From positions 1-64,000 of the forward strand of contig CABHOY010000075.1 of the NCBI GenBank assembly GCA_902168105.1: 64,000 bases of DNA. The letters run 5' to 3'. This stretch comes from an uncultured Flavihumibacter sp. (GTDB lineage: Bacteria; Bacteroidota; Bacteroidia; Chitinophagales; Chitinophagaceae). Positions 44,859-54,535 of the stretch are shown piece by piece; within the stretch, counting starts at the first letter, position 1; every line of letters begins with the position of its first letter. Under the pieces are notes generated by a model, which was not told the DNA's origin, did not search any database, and worked only from the letters and a program-made list of their open reading frames with translations. The translations under genes and the position numbers were made by a program.

Positions 44859-46178
44859 TTAGCTGACGACAGTTTGGCGCAGCTTTACAATATTTGCAGC
44901 ACCGCGTTTGATGATAATACGTGTACCACGATCAAAGGTAAAGTATCTGTAAAACCAGTTACTGAGCACCACCAGTTTGTTTCTGAAACCAAGAAGGCTC
45001 AGAAGGTGTACCACCATCCATACCATCCAGGCCATGAAGCCGCTCAGTTTCATACCGGCAAATTCTGCCACAGCATGATTACGGCCTATCGTGGCCATGC
45101 TGCCGAGGTCATTATACTTAAAGGCTTTCAGCCCTTTGCCGGTAGATCTTACCATCTTCAAAATGTTCGCCGCTAAATTGCCCCCCTGCTGAATGGCCAC
45201 CTGCGCCACCATCGGAAAACCTCTCGGGAACTCAGGATCGGTTGTCATCTGAGCAATATCGCCAATGGCATAGATATTCAGTGTACCGTTTACCTGGTTA
45301 AATTCGTTTACCTGTATACGGCCGTTAGGCAATATTGATTCCTGGGGAATGCCCGCTACCGGCACACCTTTCACGCCGGCAGCCCATAACAGGGACTGGG
45401 TTTTCAGTGTTTCTCCATTGCTGAGCGTTAGTGTTTTGCCGTCATATTCTTTTACTACCGCATTGCACAATACTTTCACACCCAGTTTCTCCAGGCTTTC
45501 CAGCGATTTTGAGGAGGGGTGCTCACTCATACTGTTCAGGATACGGTTGCTACCTTCAATGAGGTAGATGTTCATAAGAGATACCGGCAATTCCGGGTAA
45601 TCTTTCGGCATAATATATTTACGCAGTTCAGCGAAAGCGCCCGCCAGTTCTACGCCTGTAGGACCGCCGCCTACCATTACGAAGTTCAGTTTAGCTTTAA
45701 CTTGTTCTTCGTCTTTCAGCAGCAGGCTTTCTTCAAACTGTTTGATCACATAGTTACGGATCTGTACCGCTTCAATGAGCGACTTCATGCCGATAGCATG
45801 TTCCTCAATGATCTTGTTCCCAAAGAAATTGGTGGTGCTGCCAGTGGCCAGTACGAGGTAGTCGTAACGCAGTTCTCCGATACCTGTTTCCAGTATATTT
45901 TCTGCAGTACGTACACCGGTCACTTCAGCCATACGGAAGAAAAAGTTGGATTGGTGTTTAAAGATCCCGCGAAGCGGAAAAGCGATACTATCTGTTTCAA
46001 GACCGGCGGTAGATACCTGGTAGAGGAGGGGTTGGAAGAGATGATAGTTGTTCCGGTCCAGCATTACGATCTGTACAGGGGCGTTTTTGAGTTTCTTGGC
46101 AAGGTTAATACCACCAAAACCGCCACCTACAATTACTACGCGGGGCATTCCTGTTTCCGGGATATTCGGCTGAATCAT
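44859..46178 (-). CDS. ndh: Type II NADH dehydrogenase-like oxidoreductase
   Basis: 439 residues. Non-proton-pumping NADH:quinone oxidoreductase family. The FAD motif VVIVGGGFGG is at residues 14-23, the NAD site reads FVMVGGGPTGVELAGAFAEL, and the second FAD segment is YAIGDIAQM. The C-terminal part contains a hydrophobic stretch (about 382-400, FMAWMVWMVVHLLSLLGF) that probably anchors it to the inner membrane. Single gene. Confidence 0.88.
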   Translation of the reverse strand: MIQPNIPETGMPRVVIVGGGFGGINLAKKLKNAPVQIVMLDRNNYHLFQPLLYQVSTAGLETDSIAFPLRGIFKHQSNFFFRMAEVTGVRTAENILETGIGELRYDYLVLATGSTTNFFGNKIIEEHAIGMKSLIEAVQIRNYVIKQFEESLLLKDEEQVKAKLNFVMVGGGPTGVELAGAFAELRKYIMPKDYPELPVSLMNIYLIEGSNRILNSMSEHPSSKSLESLEKLGVKVLCNAVVKEYDGKTLTLSNGETLKTQSLLWAAGVKGVPVAGIPQESILPNGRIQVNEFNQVNGTLNIYAIGDIAQMTTDPEFPRGFPMVAQVAIQQGGNLAANILKMVRSTGKGLKAFKYNDLGSMATIGRNHAVAEFAGMKLSGFMAWMVWMVVHLLSLLGFRNKLVVLSNWFYRYFTFDRGTRIIIKRGAANIVKLRQTVVS

Positions 46179-46388
46179 AATACAATCATTTAGCGATCAA
46201 AGAATTAAATTCAAAATGAACGTGCTAATGTCTTGCGACACTATGTATTCAAACGCCGGAAATTATAAATGCATCTCAAAATTACAATACTTTCAGAAAA
46301 TAATGAAAGTATATTATGAAAATGATAAAGAATTTTATAAAACAGAATAGCTACTGGTGTAGATCAACCTGAATCACCACAAAAAAAA

Positions 46389-46415
46389 TCCCCGATGCAT
46401 GGCGTGCACCGGGGA
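46389..46415 (-). terminator. Terminator after the transaldolase gene
   Basis: TCCCCG and an inner GCA pair with TGC and CGGGGA; followed on the minus strand by a run of T. Confidence 0.8.
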
Positions 46416-46436
46416 GTATACCATCTAAAAATAAGA

Positions 46437-47087
46437 TTACATCTTCTTAGCGTCATCCAGGAACTTAGCCAGACCGATATCAGTCAGCGGATGTTTCAGG
46501 AGACCCAGGATTGAATCCAGCGGACATGTACAAACGTCAGCACCGGCTTCAGCACATTTGATGATGTGTAATGGGTTACGGATAGAAGCAGCCAGGATCT
46601 CAGTTTTGAAGCCCTGAATGCTGTAGATCTGTGCTATCTGAGCGATCAGCTCAACGCCATCCCAGTTAGTATCATCAATACGACCAATGAAAGGCGATAA
46701 ATACGTAGCACCTGCTTTAGCGGCGAGTAAAGCCTGACCAGCAGAGAATACCAACGTACAGTTAGTTTTGATACCGTTGTCGGTGAACCATTTCAGCGCT
46801 TTCACACCGTCCTTGATCATTGGTACTTTCACCACGATGTTCGGGTGAATAGCAGCCAGTTTCTTACCTTCTTCAATGATTGCATTGAATTCGGTAGACA
46901 GCACTTCTGCACTGATAGGACCGTCTACCAGCTCGCAAATTGTTTCATAATGTTTGATGATGTTCGCTTCGCCTTTGATGCCTTCTTTAGCCATCAGGGA
47001 AGGGTTGGTGGTAACACCGTCAAGAACGCCCAGGTCGTTTGCTTCTTTTATCTGCGCAAGGTTTGCAGTATCTATGAAGAATTTCAT
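46437..47087 (-). CDS. Transaldolase, small FSA-like subfamily
   Basis: 216 residues, class I aldolase barrel of the small transaldolase/fructose-6-phosphate aldolase group. Schiff-base Lys87 is in VVKVPM and Asp6 in FIDTAN. Two positions that separate the activities read Glu61 (ISAEV) and Phe133 (SPFIGRIDD), where fructose-6-phosphate aldolase has Gln and Tyr. This points to true transaldolase activity in the pentose phosphate pathway. Single gene with its own terminator. Confidence 0.9.
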   Translation of the reverse strand: MKFFIDTANLAQIKEANDLGVLDGVTTNPSLMAKEGIKGEANIIKHYETICELVDGPISAEVLSTEFNAIIEEGKKLAAIHPNIVVKVPMIKDGVKALKWFTDNGIKTNCTLVFSAGQALLAAKAGATYLSPFIGRIDDTNWDGVELIAQIAQIYSIQGFKTEILAASIRNPLHIIKCAEAGADVCTCPLDSILGLLKHPLTDIGLAKFLDDAKKM

Positions 47088-47319
47088 TGTGAAATGATTT
47101 AGTCCTTTTTAATAAATGCCGCTACAATAGTACGGAACAAATAATATATAATCAACAGTACTTACTGATTCATTTTGAATCAAGACAGAAAATGGACAAT
47201 CACGAAATAAAACAGTTGAAATGCATTGGGTAGTATCGCAGGCCATTCCTTATTGAATGAGAGTTAATGGTATCACCTGAACCTATTGACTGATGGCCTG
47301 GAAAAAAAAGAAAAAAAAA
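47088..47319. other. Intergenic, downstream of the SRP RNA gene
   Basis: About 230 bases between the transaldolase start and the SRP RNA 3' end, including the T-rich end of the latter on the minus strand (47302-47319). No gene seen. Confidence 0.4.
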
Positions 47320-47416
47320 CGGCAAGTTACTTACATCGCACCGCTACAACCGCCTACCCTTGCTACATTCCTGTCCTGGGGGAGTTCAGCAGGAGCTGGT
47401 CGTATAAGACTTGCCG
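47320..47416 (-). ncRNA. ffs: Signal recognition particle RNA (4.5S type)
   Basis: The minus strand holds the SRP core: CAGG, then A-GGAA-T closed by an A-T pair, then GTAGCA, inside the longer CTGAACTCCCCCAGG ... GGGTAGGCGG pairing. The 5' end CGGCAAGT (47416-47409) pairs perfectly with the 3' end ACTTGCCG (47327-47320), giving a 97-base molecule with no Alu domain. A run of nine T follows at once. The RNA binds Ffh and targets membrane proteins to the translocon. Confidence 0.93.
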
Positions 47417-47420
47417 GGTG

Positions 47421-47451
47421 CAAATGTACACTAATTGGAATAAATAACAAA
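47421..47451 (-). promoter_or_regulatory. SRP RNA promoter
   Basis: On the minus strand TTTG (47451-47448), a 19-base spacer and TACATTTG (47428-47421). The RNA 5' end fixed by the terminal stem lies about 5 bases downstream. Confidence 0.8.
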
Positions 47452-47671
47452 TCCTGAGAGAAGAATTATTAGAAAAATTTAAAAAAGTGAACAAAAAATG
47501 ATGTCCGCAGTGATCAATTCTGTGTCATTTGATGTTATAATTCCTGTAAAAGTGACTGGTTGAAGCTTACTGTGGCTCCATATTCCATAAAAACCATTTA
47601 ATAAACTACCATCTACCAGGTATTATGTTCATTATTTATACATCATCAACTTCTAACCTAAACCTTTAATT

Positions 47672-48124
47672 ATGCAAGACGTTTCATACGATTCTTCAGG
47701 CGCTGCCGCAGCTATGGGCGGAGCATTCATTTTCTTCACGATAATTTATCTGGCTGTTATCGTGTTGCTCATCGTTTGCGGCTGGAAAATATTTGAAAAG
47801 GCTGGTAAACCGGGCTGGGCTTCAATTGTCCCTATTTACAGCATAATTGTGATGCTGGAGATCGTAGGAAAACCCTGGTGGTATATTTTCATGTTCCTGA
47901 TCCCTATTTACGGATGGATTGTTCTTCCCATCATGTTAACACACGATTTCAGCAAGAGCTTCGGAAAAGACATCGGGTTTACACTTGGGCTCCTTTTCCT
48001 GCCAATGATATTTTATCCTATCCTCGCCTTTAGCAGGGACATCCATTATATAGGCCCTGCCGGCCGTCCTGCAGGGCCCGCACTGGATAGCCAGATCGGC
48101 AGTATAGGTACTACAGCTGTTTAA
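47672..48124 (+). CDS. DUF5684-like membrane protein
   Basis: 150 residues with about three membrane segments (about 16-42, 55-85, 97-120). WKIFEKAGKPGWASIVPIYS and the GKPWWYIFMFLIP segment match the DUF5684 family of small membrane proteins. No enzyme motif is visible and the function is unknown. It is followed by a terminator shared with the convergent RDD gene. Confidence 0.75.
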   Translation: MQDVSYDSSGAAAAMGGAFIFFTIIYLAVIVLLIVCGWKIFEKAGKPGWASIVPIYSIIVMLEIVGKPWWYIFMFLIPIYGWIVLPIMLTHDFSKSFGKDIGFTLGLLFLPMIFYPILAFSRDIHYIGPAGRPAGPALDSQIGSIGTTAV

Positions 48125-48149
48125 TTACTTTTTGCCATAATAGTTGCCT

Positions 48150-48187
48150 TGCCGGTTGCCATTTTCTTTGGCGACCGGCATTTTTTT
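48150..48187. terminator. Terminator between DUF5684 and RDD genes
   Basis: TGCCGGT and TGCC pair with GGCG and ACCGGCA, then seven T on the plus strand. It overlaps the 3' end of the RDD gene. Confidence 0.8.
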
Positions 48188-48911
48188 AGCGGGTAGTATA
48201 ATAGTTGTAATCATTTAATACCGTTTCCAGGAATTCCTCCGGCAGCATCTCCGTTTTAATGTCCAGTACATCCTTTACACGGTATGCCACACGGGCGGCC
48301 AGCTCCGCATTATTGGCCTTAATGGCCTGGTCCATCAGTGTTTTGATCTTGTTCATATCCCTGTCAGACAACTTAAGGATCTGAGGGAAATGCGGCTGAT
48401 AGTCCACGGCCGACATGTCCCTGAAAATAGTCTCAGACAGGCTCGCCTTTGTTTTCGTGCTTACCACGATCGTTCCCGCTACGATATCCCCCAGCCGCTG
48501 ATCATACGGAGACCTTACTATGGCTATAATAGGAATAATACCGTTCCAGAAGATATAGGGCGTTTCCAGCATGCGGAACAGCCACCTGATCAGGTGCTGA
48601 CTGATACTCGGTTTACCTCCCTGCATACTCCTCACTTTGATGTTCATTACCAGCTTACCCGGTGTCTGCCCATTCATAAGGATCTCAAAAACAAGGAAAT
48701 AGAGCATCATGGGCAAAATGCCGAAGAAAAAATATACCACATAAGAGTATGTCTCTCCCAATTTGAGGTTCCTCACCGTATAAACCAATGCAATGCCATA
48801 CACCAACCTGATGAGACAGTCAAATAGCCAGGCAAGGAAGCGCTGGAAGAGTTTAGCTGTCTCAAATTCGAGTTCTATATTAAAAGAAGTGGGTATTTTT
48901 ATATTGGCCAT
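48186..48911 (-). CDS. RDD-family membrane protein
   Basis: 241 residues. The RDD domain has three hydrophobic segments in the first 150 residues, with the Arg in FQRFLAWLFDCLIR, GQTPGKLVMNIKV and the aspartates in YDQRLGDIVAGTIVV. A soluble C-terminal tail of about 85 residues follows. RDD proteins are linked to ion or solute transport and are often beside the SpoIIM/MoxR cluster, as here, where it diverges from that operon. Exact role unknown. Confidence 0.85.
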   Translation of the reverse strand: MANIKIPTSFNIELEFETAKLFQRFLAWLFDCLIRLVYGIALVYTVRNLKLGETYSYVVYFFFGILPMMLYFLVFEILMNGQTPGKLVMNIKVRSMQGGKPSISQHLIRWLFRMLETPYIFWNGIIPIIAIVRSPYDQRLGDIVAGTIVVSTKTKASLSETIFRDMSAVDYQPHFPQILKLSDRDMNKIKTLMDQAIKANNAELAARVAYRVKDVLDIKTEMLPEEFLETVLNDYNYYTTR

Positions 48912-49107
48912 ATATAAAATTACTGATTAATGTATATGTTTGTAAGCAGTCCGTAGAACTGGATTAAAACTAGCGACAATATTTTAATAAATATCAGCTG
49001 CCCCGGGTCTTTTTTGTATATTCTGAGCAGCATTATTTTCAAATGAACAAACTGATAGCTGATCTATTCCTGTTATCAGTTGAGGATGACGGACTAACAG
49101 ACAACCC

Positions 49108-50091
49108 ATGCGTGAATCAACCTTCATAAAAAAGAATCTCCAGCGCTGGAAAAAATACCAGGAGCAACCAGCTAATGATCCTGATGAGATGGCAGAACGT
49201 TTCACCAGTCTGCTGGATGATCTGGCTTATGCCAAAACTTTCTACAGCTTCAGCAAGGTCACCGGCTACATCAATAGCATGGCCGCAGGTATCTATCATC
49301 ATATCTATGGCAATCGTAAAGAGCAGGATGGCCGGCTCCGCAATTTCTTCGTTTATGAACTGCCGTTGCTGTTCCGTAAGTATCATCGTTTATTCCTGTT
49401 CACTTTTTTATTCTTTCTGTTGTTCTGCGTAATGAGTGCATTTTCGGCCGCTCACGACGAAACATTTGTACGTGGTGTCCTCGGAGATGAATATGTAAGC
49501 ATGACAGAACAGAATATCAGTAACGGTGATCCATTTGGTGTTTATAAACAGGAGAATGAATTGGTAATGTTCCTCAGGATCGCTCAGAATAATATTACCG
49601 TAGCTATGATGACTTTCATAAGCGGCCTTACGCTGGGCATTGGTACACTTTGGCTGATGATGAAGAACGCCGTTATGCTTGGCGCTTTCCAGTATTATTT
49701 CTTTTCAAAAGGATTGGGTTTAAAATCAGTACTGGTGATCTGGATACATGGCACCCTTGAGATCTCCGCTATCGTAATAGCCGGTTGCGCGGGTTTGGTA
49801 ATGGTCAGCGGGCTCATATTTCCCGGTACCCGTAAAAGGTTAGACGCCCTGAAAAATACTGCCCGCGATGGTGTGAAGATCTTGGTGACACTGATCCCCA
49901 TCTTTATAGTAGCTGCTTTCCTGGAAGGTTTCGTAACAAGGCATACCGCGATGCCGGTATGGGTGAGTGTCTGCATATTATCGGTATCATTGTTCTTTAT
50001 CGTTAGCTACTTTATTGTATACCCGATCTATCTGCATAGTAAAGGATATAAGCTGGGACCAAAAGCAAATATTATAAAGCCTGTTAAATGA
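49108..50091 (+). CDS. SpoIIM-family membrane protein (stage II sporulation M-like)
   Basis: 327 residues. Membrane protein of the SpoIIM/DUF95 family with about five segments (about 90-110, 155-185, 205-235, 250-272, 285-305). The segment WIHGTLEISAIVIAGCAGL is the most conserved. The organism is not expected to sporulate; such homologues accompany MoxR/DUF58 clusters in Bacteroidota. It starts an operon: the next gene begins 4 bases before its stop. Function unknown. Confidence 0.85.
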   Translation: MRESTFIKKNLQRWKKYQEQPANDPDEMAERFTSLLDDLAYAKTFYSFSKVTGYINSMAAGIYHHIYGNRKEQDGRLRNFFVYELPLLFRKYHRLFLFTFLFFLLFCVMSAFSAAHDETFVRGVLGDEYVSMTEQNISNGDPFGVYKQENELVMFLRIAQNNITVAMMTFISGLTLGIGTLWLMMKNAVMLGAFQYYFFSKGLGLKSVLVIWIHGTLEISAIVIAGCAGLVMVSGLIFPGTRKRLDALKNTARDGVKILVTLIPIFIVAAFLEGFVTRHTAMPVWVSVCILSVSLFFIVSYFIVYPIYLHSKGYKLGPKANIIKPVK

Positions 50092-50951
50092 GGAAAACGC
50101 GCGTTCATTATATCCTGATATTATTGTGCCTGCCGTTATTTATAAAAGCGCAGGAATCCGTGCCTGCTGAGAAATGGGATTCTATGGTAGCTGCCGATAT
50201 GATCACTACCGCCGGAAAAAGAGAAGCGGCAGAAGAATCAGAAGAAACTACCACAAGAACGACTGTCCCGGAAAACCAGGTGGCGGAGCATTATCTGTGG
50301 GATCAGGCTTCGCCGGCGATGGCTGATACGATAGAATCTTATGCAGATTATCCGTTAGTAATACGTGCAGTACCCGACTCGGTCATGAATATATTACTGG
50401 CGGATAAGGACCTCCAGTACGAAAAAAAGAAACCGGAGGTCAGGAGAAATTCCTCCTGGATAACACAGATCTTTGCCGGGCTTGTAAGTTTAATCGGACT
50501 GTTCCCTGTAGTGATCGTGTGTATTGTGGTAGGTTGTGTGGGCTTATTGTTATATCAATACCTCAAACAAAATGGATATCTCCTGAAGAAAACGAAAGCG
50601 GATAATGATAAAACAGTAAAACTGACAGATGAAGAACTGGAGGCAGATACCTATCATCAGCTGATAGAACAGGCCATCTCTTCCGGCGGCTTCAGGGCTG
50701 CAGTAAGGCTATTATATCTGCAAACGTTGCGGGTGTTAGTTGATAAAGGGATCGTAACTTATAGCAGGGAGAAAACGAATGCAGCTTATTTACGCAGCTT
50801 AGTGTCTACACCATGGTATAAAACATTTGCAACGCTGACGCTGGATTATGAATATATCTGGTACGGAGAGTTACCCGTGAACGACGAACAGTTCAATGTC
50901 ATTCACAAACAGTTCCGTCAATTTATGAACGAATTAGGCTATACCCGGTGA
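50088..50951 (+). CDS. DUF4129-like membrane protein
   Basis: 287 residues. A signal peptide or first segment (about 1-21), a charged external region, one membrane segment at about 133-157 and a cytoplasmic domain. The C-terminal AVRLLYLQTLRVLVDKGIVTY and the ELPVNDEQFN ending match DUF4129. Start and stop overlap both neighbours (ATGA and GTGA), so the operon is translationally coupled. It probably forms part of a membrane complex with the MoxR ATPase; no activity is known. Confidence 0.75.
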   Translation: MRKTRVHYILILLCLPLFIKAQESVPAEKWDSMVAADMITTAGKREAAEESEETTTRTTVPENQVAEHYLWDQASPAMADTIESYADYPLVIRAVPDSVMNILLADKDLQYEKKKPEVRRNSSWITQIFAGLVSLIGLFPVVIVCIVVGCVGLLLYQYLKQNGYLLKKTKADNDKTVKLTDEELEADTYHQLIEQAISSGGFRAAVRLLYLQTLRVLVDKGIVTYSREKTNAAYLRSLVSTPWYKTFATLTLDYEYIWYGELPVNDEQFNVIHKQFRQFMNELGYTR

Positions 50952-52183
50952 AATCAAAACAAATAGCAATCATAGGCGCCATTATCCTGGTATTTTTAAT
51001 CCTGCTCGCCATTTCATCACGTACAGGTAAGCCGGATAGTAAAAATATTGATGAAAAGGAACTCATGCGCCAAAGCTTTTCCTACAAGGATAAAAGCCCC
51101 GGTGGATGTTATGCCATGTTCAAGGTTCTGTCCCACTTGTTTTATTACGATATCAAGCCACAGGTAGTTACGAAGCCTTTTACGCGCACTTACAGCAAAG
51201 ATGAGACCTTGTCTTCGACAGACTATAATCTGTATATTTTAGTGGCGGACCGATTATACACTTCAGCAGAGGATGCGAAGAATATGATCAAATTCGCCTC
51301 GGCGGGCAATCAGCTGTTCATCGCAACAAATCAGCCTGACAGTCTGCTGTTGGAATATCTGAATCTCTCTGTGGATGATGAGGGAATTTTTCAGGCGCTC
51401 ACCAATGCAGACCAGCGTTATGTGAACCGGCTTCTGGCGCCAGATACGGCCTTTTCCCAGAAAGGCATTAAAGGAGGAAGTTACGTAGCAAAGATGGATA
51501 CAAGCCATACGACAATATTAGGAACAGATGCTTTCAACCGGCCGAACTTTGTAAAGGTGTTTGTGGGCGAAGGGGCTGTGTTCTTATCGTTGCAGCCGTC
51601 TACGTTAACGAACTACTTCCTGATGAACAAGCGTAATATGGTGTCGCTCGAAAGACAACTGGCATACACGAACCTCTACATGGACTATGTATACTGGGAT
51701 GAGTTTTATAAATATCAGAACTATCGCCAGTCGGGCGATTTCAGTGAATGGCAGGTGCTGATGCGCTATCCAGCTATGCGTTGGGCATTATGGCTGGCAG
51801 TTGCATTATTGCTGATCTACATATTGTTTGAAAGCAAGCGCCGCCAGCGGATCATCCCTGAGAAACCACTACTGGTGAATAATTCGCTGGAGTTTGTGGA
51901 TGCACTCGGCCAGTTATATTATCAGCAGCACGACAACCGCAATCTGGCGCAGAAGATCATTTTGCAATGGCAGGAATTTATACGCACGCGATATTATCTG
52001 AACACAAATATCCTGGATGCCGCATTTGCAGATGCGTTATCGCGCAAGGCAGTAATGCCGCTCGAACAGGTCAACGATATTCTGCAAAGTATCAGAGAGG
52101 TACAATCCGAATACACAATAACGGATGAATACCTGCAGCGATTTTATAAAAATATACAAGCGTTTTATTTAAATACGAAATAA
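50948..52183 (+). CDS. DUF4350-like membrane protein
   Basis: 411 residues from a GTG start overlapping the previous stop (GTGA). Membrane segments at about 6-24 and 281-298 enclose a Rossmann-like external domain that starts SPGGCYAMFKVLSHL, typical of DUF4350. A short cytoplasmic tail of about 110 residues follows. Its stop TAA shares bases with the ATG of the MoxR gene. Role unknown; the context suggests a partner of the ATPase. Confidence 0.75.
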   Translation: MKSKQIAIIGAIILVFLILLAISSRTGKPDSKNIDEKELMRQSFSYKDKSPGGCYAMFKVLSHLFYYDIKPQVVTKPFTRTYSKDETLSSTDYNLYILVADRLYTSAEDAKNMIKFASAGNQLFIATNQPDSLLLEYLNLSVDDEGIFQALTNADQRYVNRLLAPDTAFSQKGIKGGSYVAKMDTSHTTILGTDAFNRPNFVKVFVGEGAVFLSLQPSTLTNYFLMNKRNMVSLERQLAYTNLYMDYVYWDEFYKYQNYRQSGDFSEWQVLMRYPAMRWALWLAVALLLIYILFESKRRQRIIPEKPLLVNNSLEFVDALGQLYYQQHDNRNLAQKIILQWQEFIRTRYYLNTNILDAAFADALSRKAVMPLEQVNDILQSIREVQSEYTITDEYLQRFYKNIQAFYLNTK

Positions 52184-53163
52184 TGGAGGAAACTACATTT
52201 CAGCCCCGTACAGATTTTACCGCTCTTCATCAATCGGTAGCTGCTATCCGGGAACAGATAGGAAAGGTTATTATTGGTCAGCATGAGATGATTGACCTGT
52301 TAATAGCAGGACTGCTTACACATGGCCATGTACTGATAGAAGGTGTGCCGGGAGTAGCCAAAACCCTGACCGCTAAACTACTTTCGCGCTGTATTGATGC
52401 TGACTTCTCCAGGCTTCAGTTCACGCCCGACATCATGCCTGCGGATGTGGTGGGTACTTCGATATTTAATCCGGAGAAAAGAGAGTTTGAATACAAACAT
52501 GGTCCTGTATTTAGCAATCTTGTACTGATAGATGAGATCAACCGTGCTCCTGCAAAAACACAGGCGGCCCTGTTTGAAGTGATGGAAGAAAGGCAGGTAA
52601 CGAACGACGGTATCACACATCATTTGCCCGCACCTTTTATGGTGGTAGCTACACAGAACCCGATAGAGCAGGAGGGTACCTATCGCTTGCCGGAAGCACA
52701 GTTAGACCGTTTCCTTTTTAAAATAGAAGTGAAGTATCCTGCATTGGCCGAAGAGATCTCCATGTTACAGGCGATGCACCGGTACAATGGCCTGTCAGAC
52801 CTGACGCAGCTTGTAGAGCGGGTAGTGACGGCCACAGAGATCATAGGGTATCAGTTGCTGGTGCGTAAAGTACATATTGAAGATAAATTGCTGCATTACA
52901 TTGCTTCCCTGATCCATGAAACGCGTAATAATGCTTCGTTGTATCTGGGTGCATCACCGCGTGCATCACTGGCGGTAATGAATTGTGCAAAGGCGGTAGC
53001 AGCTATGAGTGGCCGTGACTTTGTCACACCTGATGATATTGTAAGTATGCTGCCGCATGTATTACGCCATCGTATCGTACTCACGCCTGAACGTGAAATG
53101 GAAGGCATTACTGCAGATGAGGTGATCTCACAGATCGTGAAATCAGTGGAAGTACCGAGGTAA
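52183..53163 (+). CDS. MoxR-family AAA+ ATPase
   Basis: 326 residues. Walker A is GVPGVAKT (54-61), Walker B is LVLIDE (114-119) and sensor 1 is VATQNP. The C-terminal lid has GASPRASLAVMNCAKA. MoxR ATPases act as chaperones for the assembly of protein complexes and are usually paired with a DUF58 protein, the next gene here (11 bases apart). Overlaps its upstream neighbour by one base. Substrate unknown. Confidence 0.93.
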   Translation: MEETTFQPRTDFTALHQSVAAIREQIGKVIIGQHEMIDLLIAGLLTHGHVLIEGVPGVAKTLTAKLLSRCIDADFSRLQFTPDIMPADVVGTSIFNPEKREFEYKHGPVFSNLVLIDEINRAPAKTQAALFEVMEERQVTNDGITHHLPAPFMVVATQNPIEQEGTYRLPEAQLDRFLFKIEVKYPALAEEISMLQAMHRYNGLSDLTQLVERVVTATEIIGYQLLVRKVHIEDKLLHYIASLIHETRNNASLYLGASPRASLAVMNCAKAVAAMSGRDFVTPDDIVSMLPHVLRHRIVLTPEREMEGITADEVISQIVKSVEVPR

Positions 53164-53173
53164 ACACAATCGT

Positions 53174-54514
53174 ATGTTGAAAGCATTTTATCAGTCTTTA
53201 TTTTTTACAACGCGCTTCTATGCATTGCTGGGAAGTACGGCTATGTTGTTTGTATTGGCCTATTTCTTCCCGTCATTGTACATAGTGGCGGAGCTGATCG
53301 TTACACTACTTTTGTTCCTGCTGGTGCTGGATATATTCTTCCTGTTTGTGGCGGGCAAAAACCCATTAGTAGTAACACGTACGCTGGCTGGCCGTTTCAG
53401 TAATGGTGATAATAACGACATCAACATAAAGCTGGTGAACAATTATCGTTTTCCCGTTACAGTTGTAATACTGGAAGAACTGCCGGTACAGTTCCAGATA
53501 CGTGATTTCAGGAAGAAGGTACAACTGAAAGCAGGCGAGGAAAGCGCGGTCCACTATACATTACGTCCTGTGGAGAGAGGAGAATATCATTTTGGTAAAA
53601 CGAATACTTTTGTACGCAGTTTACTCGGATTATCGCAGCGGTATATTGCTGCAGAGAACGAGACAATGGTCAAAGTATATCCTTCTTTTTTACAGTTGCG
53701 TAATTACGAATTCTATTCTTTCAGCGGCCGTTTACAGGAAATGGGTGTGCATAAACAGCGTGTAACGGGGCATAGCCTGGAGTTTGATCATATCAAGGAA
53801 TACGTGCGCGGAGATGATGTACGTATGCTGAACTGGAAAGCTACAGCACGCAGAGGTACATTGATGGTGAATAATTACGTTGAAGAAAAGTCGCAACAGG
53901 TATATTGTGTGATCGACAAGGGCCGCGCGATGAAGATGCCTTTCGAAGGATTATCCCTGTTGGATTACGCTATCAACGCCTCGCTTATCTTCAGCAACAT
54001 CGCCTTGCAGAAAGGAGATAAAACAGGACTTGTTACACTTGCTGCGCAACAGGTGGACGTATTGCCGTCTTCCGGTAAGAAGACGCAAATGAACCTGATC
54101 ATCGAGAAGTTGTATGCTCAGGAAACGCAGTGGCAGGAAAGTGATTATGAGAAGTTAAGTATTACATTGCGTAGTGTGTTTTCCCAGCGGTCTTTATTGA
54201 TCCTGTTCACCAACTTTGAGTCCATGACGGCGTTACAGCGACAGTTGCCTTATCTGCGCAGACTTGCGAAGTATCATCTGTTACTGGTGGTTTTCTTTGA
54301 GAATACTGAATTGAAAAAGGTAACCAAAGACCATGTGCATACCGTAGAACAGATCTATCGTCAGGTAATTGCACAGAAGTTTGCCTATGAGAAGAAACTG
54401 ATGGTCAGGGAGCTCACCAAATATGGTATTCTGTCTTTACTTACGCCACCGGAACAGTTGACGTTGAATGTTATTAACAAATACCTGGAATTAAAAGCGA
54501 GGGCGCTTATTTAA
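53174..54514 (+). CDS. DUF58-domain protein
   Basis: 446 residues. Two membrane segments near the N-terminus (about 12-30 and 35-58) and a DUF58 core with the signature DHIKEYVRGDDVRMLNWKATARRG. The following part resembles a von Willebrand A-like fold (YCVIDKGRAMKMP). It closes the five-gene operon and is the usual partner of the MoxR ATPase. No terminator-like hairpin was seen right after it. Confidence 0.9.
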   Translation: MLKAFYQSLFFTTRFYALLGSTAMLFVLAYFFPSLYIVAELIVTLLLFLLVLDIFFLFVAGKNPLVVTRTLAGRFSNGDNNDINIKLVNNYRFPVTVVILEELPVQFQIRDFRKKVQLKAGEESAVHYTLRPVERGEYHFGKTNTFVRSLLGLSQRYIAAENETMVKVYPSFLQLRNYEFYSFSGRLQEMGVHKQRVTGHSLEFDHIKEYVRGDDVRMLNWKATARRGTLMVNNYVEEKSQQVYCVIDKGRAMKMPFEGLSLLDYAINASLIFSNIALQKGDKTGLVTLAAQQVDVLPSSGKKTQMNLIIEKLYAQETQWQESDYEKLSITLRSVFSQRSLLILFTNFESMTALQRQLPYLRRLAKYHLLLVVFFENTELKKVTKDHVHTVEQIYRQVIAQKFAYEKKLMVRELTKYGILSLLTPPEQLTLNVINKYLELKARALI

Positions 54515-54535
54515 TTGCAGGACCATCTCCTGTTG

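Noticed and set aside
45519..46193. 224-codon plus-strand frame opposite the NDH-2 gene
   Set aside because: It is a shadow of a clearly conserved minus-strand gene and has no recognisable motifs.
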